From the NCBI GenBank assembly GCA_013399895.1, contig VXBA01002855.1:3033595-3097594 (forward strand): a stretch of DNA of 64,000 nt, given 5' to 3'. The position numbers and the translations under genes were made by a program. Below the pieces are notes generated by a model. That model saw only the letters and a program-made list of their open reading frames with translations. It ran no database searches and had not been told where the DNA came from. Every line of letters begins with the position of its first letter. Position 1 is the stretch's first letter. The stretch is from Serilophus lunatus (lineage: Eukaryota; Chordata; Aves; Passeriformes; Eurylaimidae). Below, in pieces: positions 62,501-64,000 of the stretch.

Positions 62501-63216
62501 CATATAAGAATGAGTTTACACTTGGGGATGCCAGTACATTATACACATATGGCTGTCACGGTTGTGTCCAGAAAGGGTGTTCCAAATGTGCTCTCAGGAG
62601 AGTGGGAGCAAAGTAAACACCTTCTTCTTGGTTACTTCTCTCCTTAGTTTCTGAGTGTTCTGATGTGAGTTCATGCACATGTGTATTTATGAAGATTCCA
62701 GTAGCTGAAGCACTAGTCAAGAGCATTAGGGGTTTGGGTTTGGACTTCATATGAGTCATTGGAGATATCATTTACTTTACCTATGGCTTGGTTTCTAAAG
62801 ATGGTGGGATAGTCAGTCACTCCTGTAGTCACCATGGACTCTTAATTTTCCAAAGTATGGCCCTCTAGCTTTACAACAAAGCAAATAGCATGTCTACCTA
62901 GTAGCAGAGTAATTTCTAATATTTTAACATAATTTGCATTAAAAAAATCAAGATTAATTACTCCAAATATTTTTAATGGGTTCCTTTAAAGACCTGAAGT
63001 AATACTATTAAACATTAAAGCTGATCATATGTAATTGTAAAGCTGAAAGAGACAAAAATGTCGGTCCACTTAAAATAATTGCCAAAGGTACTGCTACTAG
63101 TGACAATACTGTTCCTATTTTGAATTTCCAGATGCAAGTTGGAAATAAAGCAGCCGTTGCTCTGAAGGGGAAGCATGGGACCAGCTATAAAGTAGGATCA
63201 ACCTCTTCAATTTTAT
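50515..63216 (+). CDS. CPO: Carboxypeptidase O (CPO), 5' ten exons; last exon(s) outside the window
   Basis: Metallocarboxypeptidase of family M14A; mammalian CPO is a GPI-anchored intestinal enzyme preferring acidic C-terminal residues. Coding exons in phase: 50515-50594, 53788-53863, 54280-54404, 56884-56998, 57918-58019, 58831-58935, 59569-59679, 61383-61473, 62031-62233, 63132-63216; 364 residues plus one base. Residues 1-20 are a signal peptide (MWLSLGIIFSLGILIPG). Residues about 25-116 match a complete M14 activation peptide (DQVLHIVP, LWKPLLPEDI, RVPARLVQEVK, YRVLIPNVQELVDHS), with likely activation cleavage at Arg116 or Arg119. The catalytic domain starts near YVYTQYHPMEEIYQWM. Zinc ligands are His185 and Glu188 (HARE) and His313 (IHSYGQL); Asn260-Arg261 lie in GTDLNRNFN, and Cys254/Cys276 can pair. 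The part carrying the general-base Glu and the specificity-setting Arg is in the missing exon. Human CPO lacks the activation peptide. An antisense CR1 lies in the intron before exon 61383-61473. Confidence 0.95.
56489..56532. repeat. Perfect 22-bp tandem duplication
   Basis: Two identical adjacent copies beginning TGTGAAACATTATACTT, at 56489-56510 and 56511-56532, in the CPO intron before exon 56884-56998. Confidence 0.9.
58514..58532. repeat. Short (AAAC)n microsatellite
   Basis: About four to five AAAC units in the CPO intron between exons 57918-58019 and 58831-58935. Confidence 0.75.
59905..60560 (-). mobile_element. CR1 LINE fragment, antisense, about 650 bp
   Basis: The plus strand shows the complement of a CR1 3' region in order: GAAGGGACTCACAAGGATCA, CTTGAACTCTGTCAGGCTTG, CTTCCCTGGGGAGCCTGTTC, AACCTAAACCTCCCCTGACA, CAGAGAAGAGATCAGTGCC and CCCCCCAGGACATGGTTGGC. 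On the minus strand, open frames such as 59871-60236 contain the familiar CR1 tail peptide (WNRLPREVV). The right edge is where the similarity fades. It sits inside the CPO intron between exons 59569-59679 and 61383-61473. Confidence 0.9.
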
Positions 63217-64000
63217 GTAAGTTACTTTATGCTTCCCTCTGTATTGCTCTGTTTTTCAGAGTCACTGTTGCGTCACAGGCAAGTTCTGTTTTGCTGAGTT
63301 TCCTCTTTGAGTAATATTTAAAGAGCTAGTTTGTTGCAATTCTAAGCAGCAGTAATTTGAATACAAGGTAACTCTGTGAGTTCTAAAGCTGACTGCAGGA
63401 AGGGAAGGATTGATCAGAAGAAGCCAGTTCCCACATGGATTCCTCACAGATACATCACAGGGGACAGAAGGAGATTGATGATAGATCATCCTGACTCTGC
63501 TGAAGTCAGCAGCAAAATTGCTATTTGTTTTCACTGGAGTCAAGCAAAAATTAAAATCCCAATCAGGTCTATAGTCACTCCATCTGACATTATCACATGG
63601 CAGCTGCTTGCAATTCTGTGTGAAATGCACAGTTTTCAGCCTTGATCCTAACTGGGGACAGAGCCACATCAGGAACACATTACAGCTGACACTGGTTGAC
63701 AGCCTTTACAAAGAGGACTAGAGGGCCCTAGAGACTGCCTGGTAAACCAAATATTTTCCCAGTAAGCAAGAACAGTAAGTAGCTGGCTCCAGAACTCATG
63801 CAGTTTGCATATTCCAACGTCTGACTCTCCCAGACCCTGAGTGCCAGTCTCTGAGTCACCTGCTGCATGAGCAATGCAGTGTAAGTGTAAGGTAACTTGC
63901 CCATGCCTAGGACTGTATTTTGCCAGGACTTGTACTTACTCCGAATAGGTAAGAAAAAAGATCCATGAGGAAGATGAACAGTGATACAGGGACCAGCCAG
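63217..64000. other. CPO intron running off the window
   Basis: After the donor at 63217 (GTAAGT) I searched for the terminal CPO exon (the part that would contain the catalytic Glu) and did not find it before the window ends. The open frames in this stretch have no recognisable content. Confidence 0.7.

Overview
The window is vertebrate nuclear DNA, almost certainly from a bird. The protein-coding signal lies in short exons with GT/AG borders and consistent phases. CR1-type LINE tails (3' ends of the ATTCTATGA type) and long terminal repeats resembling those of passerine birds are scattered through it. The gene order DYTN, MDH1B, FASTKD2, CPO matches the block on human chromosome 2q33. I see no bacterial genes, operons, CRISPR arrays, rRNA or tRNA. 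Species and chromosome cannot be fixed from the sequence alone; a songbird is my best inference.

Layout. (1) 1-6.6 kb: repeat-rich DNA beyond the 3' end of DYTN, with two LTR-like elements (about 1.41-2.44 kb and 2.74-4.13 kb) and a possible decayed terminal DYTN frame (5.23-5.82 kb, minus). (2) 6.68-15.85 kb, minus: dystrotelin (DYTN). Eight coding exons reconstruct in phase from the start codon through the ZZ zinc finger; the C-terminal part could not be recovered. (3) 15.9-20.9 kb: DYTN upstream region and intergenic DNA, with two close RFX X-box-like motifs near 18.15 kb. (4) 20.88-27.85 kb, minus: MDH1B, complete in nine coding exons (471 residues), a malate-dehydrogenase-like protein lacking the usual catalytic residues and carrying a glutaredoxin-like N-terminus. 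(5) 27.6-28.16 kb: GC-rich, probably bidirectional promoter between MDH1B and FASTKD2. (6) 28.55-38.81 kb, plus: FASTKD2, complete in eleven coding exons (672 residues), a mitochondrial RNA-granule protein ending in a RAP domain. (7) 38.8-50.5 kb: intergenic, no gene recognised. (8) 50.5-63.2 kb and beyond, plus: carboxypeptidase O (CPO), ten coding exons covering signal peptide, a full M14 activation peptide and most of the catalytic domain. The last exon or exons lie past the window.

The genes do not form one pathway. MDH1B and FASTKD2 are head-to-head and probably share a promoter. DYTN and MDH1B are tandem on the minus strand. CPO follows FASTKD2 on the plus strand. The points most worth a second look are the complete pro-domain in this bird CPO (human CPO lacks one), the loss of dehydrogenase catalytic residues in MDH1B, X-box-like motifs near MDH1B and upstream of DYTN, upstream ORFs overlapping the FASTKD2 start codon, and possible decay of the DYTN C-terminal exon. 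I did not find a plausible wholly new biological system.
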